From assembly GCA_947652605.1 (NCBI GenBank), contig OX393578.1:60147415-60211414 (forward strand): a stretch of DNA of 64,000 nt. Reading direction: 5' to 3'. Position 1 is the first letter of the stretch. Each line of letters begins with the position of its first letter. A program made the translations under genes and the position numbers. This DNA is from Elmis aenea. Taxonomy: Eukaryota > Arthropoda > Insecta > Coleoptera > Elmidae. The notes beneath the pieces are model-generated. The model saw nothing but the letters and a program-made list of their open reading frames with translations, ran no database searches and was not told the origin of the DNA. This document shows positions 34,427 to 44,869 of the stretch, piece by piece.

Positions 34427-34880
34427 TTCTTTTTCGGTTCCTCTTGAACCCTTCGGTGTCGAGGTATGCTTTTCTATTTCTGTGTTGTTTCTCCACTCCT
34501 GCCTATCCTTAGCTAATTGTGGCACATCTCTCCAGCTCACTCATTTTTCTTCTCTTCCTCCCTTTCCTCTCTTCTTTTTCCCATTTTATTCTTGGTCTTC
34601 CTCTGTTTCTTTTTCCCCCCATCTGCATTCTCCATCCTATTTTCGCGTATCTACTTTTTGGCATGCGTAGTAAATGTCCAAGCCATCTTAACTGATTCGT
34701 CTCCATCTCTTTCTTAATACGTGTTACTCCTAGGTTGTTTCAAATTTTTTCGTTCCTGATTTATCGATCAGTCTACATCCCTCTATTCTTCTCAGATATC
34801 TCATTTTCTGTGCCTGTATTCTTTGTTTTTGTGTTAGTGTCCAAAGTTACTGAACTGTCTTAAACTTCATACCTTCAATG
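34427..34880 (-). mobile_element. LINE A 3' coding tail
   Basis: The minus strand gives LTQKQRIQAQKMRYLRRIEG, CRLIDKSG, METNQLRWLGHLLRMPKSRY, AKIGWRMQ, KRNRGRPRIKWEKE, SWRDVPQLAKDRQEW and a 3' end CCTCGACACCGAAGGGTTCA. These are the reverse-transcriptase C-terminal domains of a LINE (the WLGHxxRM and GRPRxxW motifs are universal in this class). The copy parallels 55738-56190. Frameshifts at about 34700 and 34580 break it. The 3' end runs into an AAAGAAG tract as in the other copies. Confidence 0.85.
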
Positions 34881-35049
34881 TTTACATCCTATATAATAAT
34901 CTTTTACCCACATGGCGTTTATGAAAATTTGAAGAAAAAAATTCATTAACAACAGCAGAGGCCATTGCAGTTCTGCAGATTTTTCTGGAAAAAAGTGAAT
35001 TGGTTTTTAATCTCAAACAAGTTAATTACACTTTAAATATACATATAAA

Positions 35050-35740
35050 AGCTATTTTGCAGGCCCAGAGCATAGTAATATTCTTCCACACTCTTCTCTC
35101 TCGCTTTCTTCCTCCAATTCATTATGTTTTTTTCTCTTAGTTCTGCCTCCACAGCTTCTCTCGATCTTTTTCTGGGTCTTCCATTTTTTTTCTTGTATGT
35201 AGGTTTTTTCACCCTATTTTTTTTATTATTCTGCTGTCCTCCCTTCTCTCAATATGTCCTAGCCATTGTATTCTCCTGGCATTTATAACTTTGTCTATGG
35301 TTGCTTCTTTAAAAATTGTATATACCTCCTCGTTCGTTCTTCTTATATATCCCTAATCTGTTCTCTTCCTTCCCACTATTTTCCTAATTATCTTTCTTTC
35401 CCATCTTCTTAGGGCTTCCCTTGCATTTTTGTTCAGTACCCAGGTCTCACACCCACAGATCGCTGTAGGTCTTAGTGTTGTTTTATACAAACGTAGTTTG
35501 TTGCTCCTCGATAAGTGTAGCTTTTATTAGGTTATTTAAAGCTCCTGCACTTTTGTTGGCTTCTAGTATTCTCATATTTATGGCTTTTTCTTCTTCCATT
35601 CTGTTTGGAGTAGTGTCCCTAAATACACATATTCTTTTACTTCCTCAAATTCCTCTACCAGTAGCCTGTCTTCTATTGTTTGTTGTCCTATTCTCATTAG
35701 CTTGATCTTCTTATCTTCGTTTATCCTTATTTGATTTTCT
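35050..35740 (-). mobile_element. LINE D reverse transcriptase C-terminal fragment
   Basis: The minus strand gives EEVKEYVYLGTLLQTE, YKTTLRPTAICGCETWVLNK, ALRRWERKIIRKIVGRKRTD, EVYTIFKEATIDKVINARRI, QWLGHIERRED, NGRPRKRSREAVEAELREKN, a NWRKKAREKSVEEYYYALG end. YLGT, the YK..LRP...G(C)ETW block and RxQWLGH are the post-palm region of LINE reverse transcriptases. Two stops and two frame shifts are present. It is distinct in sequence from LINE A and C. Both ends are truncated, and no clear target duplication is seen. Confidence 0.85.
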
Positions 35741-35759
35741 TGTGCTTAAATAATTCTCA

Positions 35760-36170
35760 TATCATTTAAATTACAAGAACAAATAAAGTTTTGATCATAA
35801 TCAAACAACGAAACCATAAAATTACAAATTTTTCTTAATATCTTCGTCAAAAGAGCTACGATGAAAGCAAATAAAGGCTTTTAGAGGCATGAAAAAGAAT
35901 TTTGTCGACGTGGTGAATGTATTATTGTAGTAAATTGTTAAACACAAATATGTACGTAGTTTTTACTGTCGTACATTTTTCGATAACACAAATAAAATAT
36001 AAAAAACAATAGTTTGTAGCCCACAACTGCTACAAATCTTCGCAAAATTCCCAAACCCACCATCGTACAAATCATGGCGATAAATAACGAAATGTAATAA
36101 AAATAACACGTCTCTATTTAAAACAACTTAAAAGAGCGAGCATAAAAAACTGTTTATTATATTAGCATGC
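35760..36170. other. No recognisable gene
   Basis: AT-rich sequence, nothing identifiable. Confidence 0.5.
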
Positions 36171-36179
36171 AGGAATGAT

Positions 36180-36320
36180 GTAATGTCAGCTGGCCGTTCG
36201 CCAATCGCATGCAAAAAACGCGCTAAACTGCCCTATCCTAACCTCGAAACAGCTTAGCATAGGTCGCGGTTCCGATGGGTCGATTTTCGGTTCCATCCGC
36301 GTCCACAAAAAACCGTCTAG
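36180..36320. promoter_or_regulatory. GC-elevated block, promoter-like
   Basis: GGCCGTTCGCCAATCGCATG, an AACGCGCT stretch and GTCGCGGTTCCGATGGGTCG stand out from the AT-rich background. CCAAT is present once. No adjacent coding exon could be found, so promoter identity is speculative. Confidence 0.22.
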
Positions 36321-36329
36321 AACCACAAG

Positions 36330-37930
36330 ATATATATATTTGTTTTGACTACTTCAAATTGATATTAATTACTCATACTTAAAGGCGCTTAAACTGTGGT
36401 TTTATTTAAAAAAAAAAACGATGTTTATTAATTAACACGTTGTTAATCTTCATTTAAACGCGAGTGAAATCGATTCAAATTTTGCGATCGTAGCCAGATT
36501 CCTTTTTTTTTTCTTGCTCCAATCGAGATGGCCTTGGAAATTAATATTGAATGAATAACGCTGTTCGCTTTGAAAAAAAAACCAAAGGTTACAGCCGCTG
36601 GAAGTGTGTAAATTAATTTAAAATAAATTGTGTTTTGTTCAGTTAATCTGTTGCTAATTACGCTGAGTTACACAAAAGAAAACAATGAAACTTTATATCG
36701 TATTTGCACCTATATTAGACATAAAGAACCTAATAATAATAAGAACAGGCGGCCTTGATATTGCTCTATCAGATTGCGAAGGTCAAAGCGATATTAATGC
36801 ACCTGCATTTGATAAGTACAAACGTTCTATTAAGTTACATGAAAAGAAATTTGCACACAGCGGCGTAGCTACACTTAACAGATAAAATCTTTTTTTTATA
36901 AGAATTAATAAACAACCATTTTTAATTGGTTACAGTTTGTGTTTGAATTGTGACGCATTTTTTATGTTAAATTGCTTTAGCTGTTGTGAACGCGAAGTGT
37001 CTGGCTACACCTATATAAATCTTGTTCATATAATTCTCTGATAACATCGTATCAGGCGTTGGAATTTATTTTTTATGTCTTCAAATTTACATTTACATTC
37101 AAAAGTACATATTTAGTTAATAAACATGTGTCTGTATGCTGCGACAAATTATAATATTTATAGAGAGCAATTTGCCCTTATGGTATTAGATTATTGAAGT
37201 AAAAGTCATAAAAAGCCCATTTCTAGGACGAACAGGAGTTCCTTTTCCTGAAAACTAAAAGCCTGATTGAATATCTTAACATTACTAATTTATGTGTAGT
37301 CGGTTGCAGATATGCGAAAAATTCCTCAGAGAAATTTATAATTTTACTAAGTCAAAACTAATTTTCCTAAAGCAGGATAATAAAAAAATGTTATAGCTCA
37401 TATTTCGTATGTTCTTGTACCTTTTAAGAAAAAAAATAATTAGCGGATGCCTACCTTTGCAAAATCTCTGTACTAGTGCAAAAAATTGCACACAAAAACG
37501 GTAAAAATTATGTAAAAAAATGCAGTATTTACACGAAAATCGTGAAAGACTATTATCCTGTCAAAACACCCATGACAGTTTTTAGTGTAAATTAATTAAC
37601 AGGTTTTATAGTATGAAGCTCCAAATTATTGTCTTGATTATCAAATTATTAAAAATTACTCGAACGTAAATTACCAATAATCAAAGTTTGAACTACGAAC
37701 AGTACTTCAAAAATACTCAAAGTTTGTTAATTTTGTGTGCCTTTATTTACGAGGCTGTTGACCGATCAAAGCAAAATTTTTGTCCCGATTAAATCATGGT
37801 TGATTATTAATATTTATTCTTAACCCTCCAAATCAACCTAAATATTTTATTTTAAAGCATAAAACTACAAAAATTGCTGAGAGTTGTTAAAAAGATACAA
37901 AAAAAAGTGCTTAAAAATTGTCAAATTGTG
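36330..37930. other. No recognisable gene
   Basis: A 66-codon frame at 36685-36885 (+) has no recognised domain. It ends in CAGCGGCGTAGCTACAC, which looks like a hAT end, but no partner with a duplication was found. Confidence 0.45.
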
Positions 37931-37936
37931 TAGGTT

Positions 37937-38460
37937 ATCTTATATGTAGAAAAATCAAATATTTTGTTACGGGCCTAATTGTTTGTAGAAGTGTTAAACA
38001 ACTTTTATGCAATGCGTAAAGCGTGTTATTTAGTTCAGAAACCGATTTATATTTTTTTTATAGTTGGTTAAAGTTTTTAAAAAATTTCCATTTTCCCAGG
38101 GTATAACCCTTCATATCTTTCATGTAAAAAAAAATCAAATATTTTGTTATGGGCCTAATTGTTTGTAGAAGTGTTAAACAACATTTATGCAATGCGTCAC
38201 GCTTATTATTTTGTTTAGAAACCGATTTAAAATATTTTTTCTAGCTGTTTAAAGTTTTTAAAAAATTTCCATTTTCCCAGGGTTATACCCTTCACATCTT
38301 TTTTTAGTAAAAAATAAATAAAATGTTTTGTTATGGGCTTAATTGTTTGTAGGTGTTAAACAAGGTTTATGCAATGCGTAACGCGTGTTATTTTGTTAGA
38401 AACCGATTAAAAATATTTCTTATAGGTGTTTAAAGTTGGTGGGGGAGTTCAGATACCCCC
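37937..38460. repeat. Three tandem copies of a ~180-bp unit
   Basis: The phrase GTTAYGGGCYTAATTGTTTG begins at about 37966, 38146 and 38330, giving periods of 180 and 184 bp. Each unit also has TTATGCAATGCGT and AGAAACCGATT; the first two have AATTTCCATTTTCCCAGGGT. The third unit is cut short into GTGGGGGAGTTCAGATACCC, and the run ends at a transposon-like CATACGCCACTG (38470-38481). The repeat is probably the subterminal part of a larger element. Confidence 0.85.
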
Positions 38461-38461
38461 A

Positions 38462-38481
38462 ACCCCTTTGCATACGCCACT
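38462..38481. mobile_element. hAT-like right end
   Basis: CCTTTGCATACGCCACTG is the complement of a CAGTGGCGTATGCAAAGG start, similar to the ends of the element at 30648-30887. No left end with a matching duplication was found upstream of the tandem repeats. Confidence 0.45.
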
Positions 38482-38489
38482 GAGGGACG

Positions 38490-39255
38490 ATATTCTGTTT
38501 GCTTCAGGGCGCGATCTCGTTTGTCAACGGCCCTGAGAGGCAGTTAAACCATCGAAAAAATGACAGCACATTTTGATTTGAAAAATTCAATTGACACCAA
38601 AGGGTGAAAGTATGTTTTTGTATCAGTTGTTTAAAGAATATTTGTTACTCAAAAAAAATCTTTTCTGGTTTTATTAAGACAAAGTTTGTAAAATGCAATG
38701 GTAAAAATGTTTAACAGCAATGGAAAAATGTAGCTTCTTCTAAAATTTTCATAGCATGCTTTACAAAAACAAATGCTTTGGTAATTCGTCAATCTGTCTG
38801 TTTGTGACGCAGTAGATCACAATCGCCCTGTACAAGACCAAAGGGAAATATGATATCAATTAATAACGACTCACATAACAAACAAAAATTGTTTATCGAA
38901 TTCCTTCATTGGTAGAAAATAATGTGACTAACGGCAGATAATGCAGTTTACAAAGTCGACGGAAACCTTCGATAAATTTTTCCCTAATTTATATTTAGTT
39001 CTAAGTAATTTACTTCAACGCATATTGTTTTTATCTACGAAGGATATAAATATTTACTCGTTTAAAATTTATCGATATATTACAGATAATTGGTTCGACG
39101 GGTATTTACTAAACGATTTATAATAATAATCGCCAATAAGTGATTCAGTAAACATTTCCGCAAAAGTCGAAAGCGCATGCCATTATTTATTTCATTTGCA
39201 TTAATCATTATTTGCATATTCCTCGATACAACGTACAAATACAATACATCATCCA
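38490..39255. other. No recognisable gene
   Basis: AT-rich sequence, nothing identifiable. Confidence 0.5.
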
Positions 39256-39261
39256 ATGTCG

Positions 39262-40045
39262 TTCTGAGATTATGCGCATCATAGCAGAAAGTCAAAGGGA
39301 TCTAGAAGAAAACCTAAACATCTGAAACCAATTACTAACGGAAAATGGAATGGAAATGAACAAAAATAAAACTAAAATCATTTAAAAAGATGCAATACAA
39401 ATTAAAGTGGATTAAAAACTAATAGAACAAGCTAGCAGCTTTCAATACTTGGGCATTATGTTAGAAGACACAGGAAAACAAGATATTGAACTGAATAATA
39501 GAATACAAAAGACTAATGGAGTATATTATGCATTGGGTAAAGGACTCGTAAACAAAAGAGAAATAAAAATGAAAGTATATAAATCAATCTACAGGCCAAT
39601 TCTCACATGGCTGTGAAACATGCTATCAAAAAAAGACAAGAGTAAAATTAGAGCAGCCGAGATGAAATACTTAAGAAAGGTGAAAGGAGTAACAAAAAAA
39701 AAATTAAAAATGTCCAAATAATAGAAGAATTAAAGATAGAATCCATAGGAAAATTCATAAAACAAAGACAACTTGGATGGTGGGGACACTTACAAAGATT
39801 GGACAGCTCAATTCCAGTTAAAAGAATATGGGAAAGTAAAATGCCAGGTAAGAGAAAAACAGGTAGACCAAATGAAACATGGGTCTACGTAACTGGAAAA
39901 ATCTCTAAGGAAAAATGGAAAACGTGGGTAAAAGCAAAGAATCTAGCACAGAATAGAAAAAAATGAAGAAATTTTATTTAAAAAAATAATTTTAGATGTA
40001 TGGTAAAACTCCACCCTTACATCCTATGTGTAAAATGGGAGTAGA
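39262..40045 (+). mobile_element. LINE C 3' half: reverse transcriptase tail and 3' UTR
   Basis: Starting just at a shortened YADD motif (DYA, then IIAESQRDLEENLNI after a small deletion), the frame continues NGMEMNKNKTKI, ASSFQYLGIMLEDTG, KMKVYKSIYRPILT, MLSKKDKSKIRAAEMKYLRK, QRQLGWWGHLQRLDSS and GKRKTGRPNETW. It ends in a short 3' UTR with AAAACTCCACCCTTACATCC and a GTATGTAAGTATGTATAA tail. Stops at the NI and KII positions and a broken CETW motif show it is inactive. It is 5'-truncated at the palm. Another 3' end lies at 30911-31000 (-). FQYLG and WGHLQR are standard LINE landmarks. Confidence 0.88.
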
Positions 40046-40049
40046 TTAT

Positions 40050-40970
40050 GTATGTAAGTATGTATAAAACTATTAATGACATTTTTATATTATCTCTTTA
40101 TATTTAACATTCTTCGTAATATATGGTTTATTAATTTAACTATGACTCTTTGTTTGATATTAGTTAAATTCTTAATCAGATATAAGAAAAGACGATCCAA
40201 GAAAGACAACAGATTAAAGTTGAAGAATCAATGTTTGACGGTTGTAAAAAAAAATTGGAAATGGTTTGAACACGCACGTCAAGACACTGGCAGGAAATCA
40301 TTGACCAAATATAGCAGGAATCTCAAAATTTAAGTACTATTGTAGCAAAAGCAATAATCTTCAAGTTTTATTAGATTTTTTTATCCCAAGTGTAAAGTAG
40401 AGCAACAGAACGAACCACCTTAACAGGTACAACAAATACTTTATCACTTTTTCAGCAAATAACCGTGTTTGCAAAAGAAACAAACAGTATTTCCCTAAGT
40501 ACCCTGTACTCCATAACCTATATTTGTCGGCGATATCGCGTATCTAGTAACGTCGTAAATATACATATTTGTTCAGCACTAAACACACTTTAGAGTTTCA
40601 TTTTCTTTCGAGCAGGGTTCGAACAGTATTTAAAACTAATTTGACACAATTTTACTTCTCATGTCCTTCATTAAAATAAATAGGCAAAGTGAGTCAATGA
40701 GGTTAATGAAATACAAAAGTTAATTACACAAAGGGAAGTCAACGGGCATATTTTAAATTGAACACGCAGCTATCGATAGACTGATTCGATAATGTGTCAT
40801 GTGCTACACATTTTTTTAAAGCAAATAGTAGATAAGTTTTAGGTGTAGCTTTGATATAAAACCTAAACTTATTTTATACAAGTTTGTGCTATCAAGCACA
40901 GACAAAATCATTACAATTAATTGGGATAAAAAAAATTGCAAGAAAAAGTTATGCAATAATTTGTTGGGTC
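40050..40970. other. No recognisable gene
   Basis: An 85-codon frame at 40076-40333 (+) ends in KKNWKWFEHARQDTGRKSL, which faintly recalls the KWxWAGHVAR block of LINE C-termini but is not convincing. The rest is AT-rich. Confidence 0.4.
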
Positions 40971-40978
40971 TAGGAACA

Positions 40979-41390
40979 TTCTTCGCCCACAATTCTTCGC
41001 CCAAAATTCTTCGCCCACAATTCTTCGCCCACAATTCTTCGCCCAAAATTCTTCGCCAACAATTCTTCGCCCACAATTCTTCGCCCACAATTCTTCGCCC
41101 ACAATTCTTCGCCCACAATTCTTCGCCCACAATTTTTCGCCCACAATTCTTCGCCCACAATTCTTCGCCCACAATTCTTCGCCCACAATTCTCGCCCACA
41201 ATTCCTCGCCCACAATTCCTCGCCCACAATTCCTCGCCCACAATTCTTCGCCCACAATTCTTCGCCCACAACTCTTCGCCCACAATTCTTCGCCCACAAG
41301 TCTTCGCCTCCACAATTCTTCGCCCACAAATCTTCGCCTACACAGTTCTTCGCCGCCACAATTTTTCGCCGCCACAATATTTCGCCGCAT
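40979..41390. repeat. 14-bp minisatellite, about 29 units
   Basis: The unit TTCTTCGCCCACAA repeats almost without break over 412 bp. Early units alternate CACAA and CAAAA; a 13-bp unit occurs near 41190. From about 41300 the units drift to 15-16 bp (TTCTTCGCCTCCACAA, TTCGCCGCCACAA). The unit has no stop in any frame on either strand, and since 14 is not a multiple of 3, all three frames of one strand spell the same 14-residue peptide cycle. This explains the large overlapping open frames here (up to 195 codons); I do not consider them genes. Confidence 0.97.
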
Positions 41391-41399
41391 ACAAGCATA

Positions 41400-41980
41400 T
41401 CACAAATTTTGTTTGTAAATGTGACTCTTTTATTTATAACGTCATTTTTAAAGATTATTTTACATTAGGTTAGGTTACAAACATAATTTTATCTGAAACA
41501 TAAGTTTATTTGTACAAGCTAAGATTATACACCAAATTAAGTTATTGCTCATGCCCAAATATCACAAATATCAAACATAAGTGAATGCTTGCTCTGTTAT
41601 GTAACTAATAAGGTTTGCTTTAACTGCAAAAAAAATGAAATGTTAATAGTTATTACATTAATTCTCACACTTTAATAAATAAACAATATATTGGCCTAAT
41701 AAAACCTACGAAAAATTGACTTAAAAGTATCACAATATTCTAATTATTGTTATTTTAATCTACTTTTACTTTCTGTTGTGAATGTACATGTTTATTTATT
41801 TTAATTTAACACAATATTTAAAGCCAAGTTAGTATGTAAACACAACAGAATTTTACGCACAGCCTAGGAATTTTTATGCATATTATTATGAGCTTTTTAA
41901 GAATATCGATAACGATAAAAATTACACCTTTTTTGTCATTGTAACTTTCCACCCAACGACAAATTTTGCTTAAAGAAACT
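41400..41980. other. No recognisable gene
   Basis: AT-rich sequence, nothing identifiable. Confidence 0.5.
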
Positions 41981-41985
41981 CATTA

Positions 41986-42457
41986 GGTTTGTTCCAGCAT
42001 GGCTATGTACGATCCAATGTACTATCAGGATTCTGCGCATAATCAATAGCACAATCTGTTAGTTCACCAGACGGTTAGTCGGCTGTTCCAATGGTTATAA
42101 AATTGTTACATGAACTAGTCAGTGTACGGTCACAACAGTACGTGAATGAAGGCATGTACTAGCGCTTGGATTTTTACACGCATGCGCTGTTCAGAACTAA
42201 CGTGAGCTCAGATAGCTGTGCATCGCCCTCCCAACCCCATTTAGTACTGGATTCTTAAAGTGTTTACCCTTGCGATGCGCGCAATTCCATGAACCCAATA
42301 GAAACGAATGTCATTTACAGTTAGGCCAGTCGTAAAAGCGTGCCAACAACGGCTAATACTGGGTAATACATTTATTAGTACATAGTTCACGCATGCGAAT
42401 AAACTAGTTCATGTACTTATCCATGAACTGGTTTTAAATCGCTTGTTGGAACAAACC
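41986..42457. mobile_element. TA-flanked inverted-repeat element (MITE), 472 bp
   Basis: TA (41984-41985) then GGTTTGTTCCAGCATGGC; the right end TGTTGGAACAAACC is followed by TA (42458-42459). The ends pair over about 14 bp with one mismatch. Inside, AACTAGTTCATGTAC-like text recurs (around 42110 and 42400). A TA duplication and no coding capacity fit a Tc1/mariner MITE. It is GC-richer than its surroundings. Confidence 0.85.
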
Positions 42458-42459
42458 TA

Positions 42460-43428
42460 TCGATTCCATGATATTGAACTAAAATCAATGCATCTAGACG
42501 AACCGTACCATATTCAAGACATTTAGCAAAACGTTATTTAAGACTTTAAACTTTTTTAAGCCCCACATTAGGTAACAATCTTTGGTCAAAGAAATGATGT
42601 ATTTATGTACATAAAAAATTTCGCCCAATTTTCAGTAGGTATAGTTTTCCTAGATACACTTGCGCCATCGATCAAGTACCCTTGCTGGAAAAAACTTTTT
42701 GGCTACATGTCCGCATTGCATTTGCTTATGATGTTTAGTATCTTGTCTAATTTATTCGTCAATGGCAGTCATCACACGCCTTAACTACACAAAGGTAACT
42801 ACACCTTCCTGTGACGTACACCTATAACTGTGAATTACCTATTCTAGTTTATATATGGAGAGAATCTGATATATTCTTCAATTCATATTGAAAGTGAAGG
42901 TGTACGGTTTTGCATATATTGCACATACTTCTTACTCACTGATAATTTTTAACTGACCCACATCAAGACATTGAAGGGAATCGTTTAATTTATTACTTCG
43001 TTTATTACATAAAGATCATAACGTTTAGTTTAAAAAAAATGGGAAAATATTTACATGGTAATAGCCTAAACAACTGTTATGTCATCGTATGTGCAAATTG
43101 TAGAAGAGGATGTAGACAAATTAGCTTAAAACTCAGAAAATAAATTATCTACAATTTATTAAACAAATTGCGATAAGCATTCATTACATTAAGAAATAAA
43201 ATTATTGGTAAAAAAATATTTAATCAAAAAGAAGACAACCAATTTGCATCGGATGGTGATGATTCTACTATCATATAGCATTTACATAGCTTACAAAAAT
43301 GAATCTAATAAAGTATTTATCTGAATTGAACGTTAATATTGAGTGGATATCAGCAAATCTATGCCAAAGATTTTGTCGCCAATAAAATAAGAATAACTAC
43401 CAGAACTAGCTTCTAAATATTTATTAAT
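42460..43428. other. No recognisable gene
   Basis: AT-rich sequence, nothing identifiable. Confidence 0.5.
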
Positions 43429-43830
43429 CAAATATACAGAGTGTGTAAAAATTGGCGGAAGCGCTACACGTGGCGATGTTCTTCGTAAAATTCTAAGTCG
43501 AAAATCTTAATACGAAAATGTTGTTGTGTCTGCAAGAGGTCCTCAAAGTTTTGACATTTAGTTCTTTAATAAGCGTTATTATTAAATACTTGCAAATGAA
43601 AAAGCTGCAATTTGGAATAAAAATAAATTTCGAATAGTATTTTTTCCTAGATATTGTGTTCTTCCTTTTAAAAATTGGTGTTGAAAATATGTAAATCACT
43701 GATTTGAATGAAAATAATACATATGGCAACATTGTCATAGCTGTCATCTCTGTTTTTCTCGTAATTATTTCTAGTTTGTGTTTTACGATACCCAAAAGTT
43801 TGCAGCTATGTTTACGAACTGAAGGCTTTT

Positions 43831-44017
43831 ATAATACAATCTTGGTTTCCGGGTTTGGAACCGCGTCTTCTATATTTAGAAGTAGTTGACGTTTCGACCA
43901 TTGTGTCTTGGTCTTTTTCAAAACGACTGAAAAAGACCAAGACACAATGGTCGAAACGTCAACTACTTCTAAATATAGAAGACGCGGTTCCAAACCCGGA
44001 AACCAAGATTGTATTAT
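43831..44017. repeat. Perfect 90-bp hairpin with 7-base loop
   Basis: 43831-43920 and 43928-44017 are exact reverse complements, 90 of 90 by eye, separated by AAACGAC. If transcribed, either strand would fold into a 90-bp RNA duplex. The outer arms of the same element have diverged, so the identity at the centre is unexpected. Confidence 0.95.
43927..43960 (+). ncRNA. Hammerhead-like motif in the hairpin arm
   Basis: CTGAAAA, GACC...GGTC as a 4-bp stem II, then GAAAC and GTC. One base departs from the CTGANGA core (G to A). Its complement lies in the other arm, so a transcript would more likely form the long duplex than a ribozyme. Confidence 0.35.
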
Positions 44018-44312
44018 GGATAACGGCCGCGAAAGCCTCAAGAATAAAATGAAGGCTTTCAGTTCGAACAAAAATTGTAAATACCTAAGTAAAAATTGCT
44101 GATAAAAAAATGTCCAAACGCAAATCAATGTATGCAATGTTGCCAATTTATTTTTTCTTTAAATGGTTCCTGAAGCCATAGGAAGCATGGTACAACATTT
44201 TTGTATCAAGATTTTCGACTTAGAATTTTACGAAGAACATCGTCACGTGTAGCGCTTCCGCCAATTTATACACACCCTGTATATTAAAACTATTTTTTTT
44301 ACATATTAAAAT

Positions 44313-44450
44313 ACTGTCAAGATCAAGAATCTCGAGGATCTCGTCCCAAAAATTCGAGATGATTGTTAATCTCGTCTCGAATTTTCGAGACAGAAAAATG
44401 CCAGTCTCGATCTCAAAATTCGAGACGATACGAGATCGAAAATTACTGGC
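44313..44450. repeat. Array of TCTCGAA/TTCGAGA palindromic motifs
   Basis: CTCGAGGATCTCG, AATTCGAGATG, CTCGTCTCGAATTTTCGAGA, CAGTCTCGATCTCAAAATTC and GAGACGATACGAGATCG follow in 130 bp and end in AATTACTGG. This looks like the subterminal array of a hAT-like element whose end CCAGTAATTTTCGATCTCG would lie at 44449 reading left. No second end is identified. Confidence 0.6.
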
Positions 44451-44766
44451 CTAAAGTCATAAAAATTTACTTGTTGCTTATTAGAATTGATTGTAAGTGA
44501 ATCATAGAAGACACAAAAAATGAGAACCTAATCATCTACATCTTCTAGGTTTGTAACGTCATGTCTATACATCTTAGGGAACTTCAATCCTGCAATAGTT
44601 TTCATGTTTCGTTAAAATCCTGCGATGATAGAATAAGTTTATGTCCATACAACCAAAGTTGCCTATTTATTGGCGCAAATGCCTTATACAGGTCCAGTTA
44701 AGATAGTGGCCCAACCTAGGCGATGGTCCAATTAAAGCAACACCCCCCTGTGTCTTTGTTTGGCAG

Positions 44767-44861
44767 GTAGAAGTAATCCGTTATTTATTAGGAAGGGGGC
44801 CAGGATCACGAGCCAGGAAATATTTCGCGCTGGCCCCTTATACCAGTATAATTACTTGCTA
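44767..44861. repeat. Imperfect hairpin, GGGGGCCAG/CTGGCCCC core
   Basis: GTAGAAGTAATC (44767-44778) pairs with AATTACTTGCTAC (44849-44861), and AAGGGGGCCAG (44793-44803) with CTGGCCCCTT (44830-44839). The GC-rich core is unusual for the region. Transposon end or structured RNA cannot be told apart. Confidence 0.5.
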
Positions 44862-44869
44862 CTAAAATA

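Larger units (their letters stand above)
43432..44285. mobile_element. Palindromic fold-back element, about 854 bp
   Basis: Outer arms of about 80 bp (43432-43510 and 44195-44285) share ATTGGCGGAAGCGCTACACG and TTCGTAAAATTCTAAGTCGA, with ends TATACAGRGTGTGTA. Inside, weaker paired text (GGCAACATTG at about 43723 versus the complement at about 44140; CGAACTGAARGC at 43815 and its complement near 44055) shows that the whole unit is one diverged palindrome. Its centre is the perfect hairpin described separately. The right half has an extra stretch (AACGGCCGCGAAAGCCTCAA), so the left half carries a deletion. CGAAACGTC and the GGCCGCGAAAGCC phrase are of the kind seen in Penelope-like elements; the TATACAGGGTG ends are those of the window's CAGGGTG family. 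Confidence 0.88.

Noticed and set aside
36857..37015. Possible hAT element from CAGCGGCGTAGCTACAC to GGCTACACC
   Set aside because: The right side does not end in CTG and there is no 8-bp duplication.
40076..40333. Extra LINE tail (WKWFEHARQ)
   Set aside because: The resemblance to the KWxWAGHVAR block is a few residues only.
40816..41473. Four overlapping open frames of 142-195 codons over the minisatellite
   Set aside because: They arise because the 14-bp unit lacks stops in all six frames; composition is purely the repeat.
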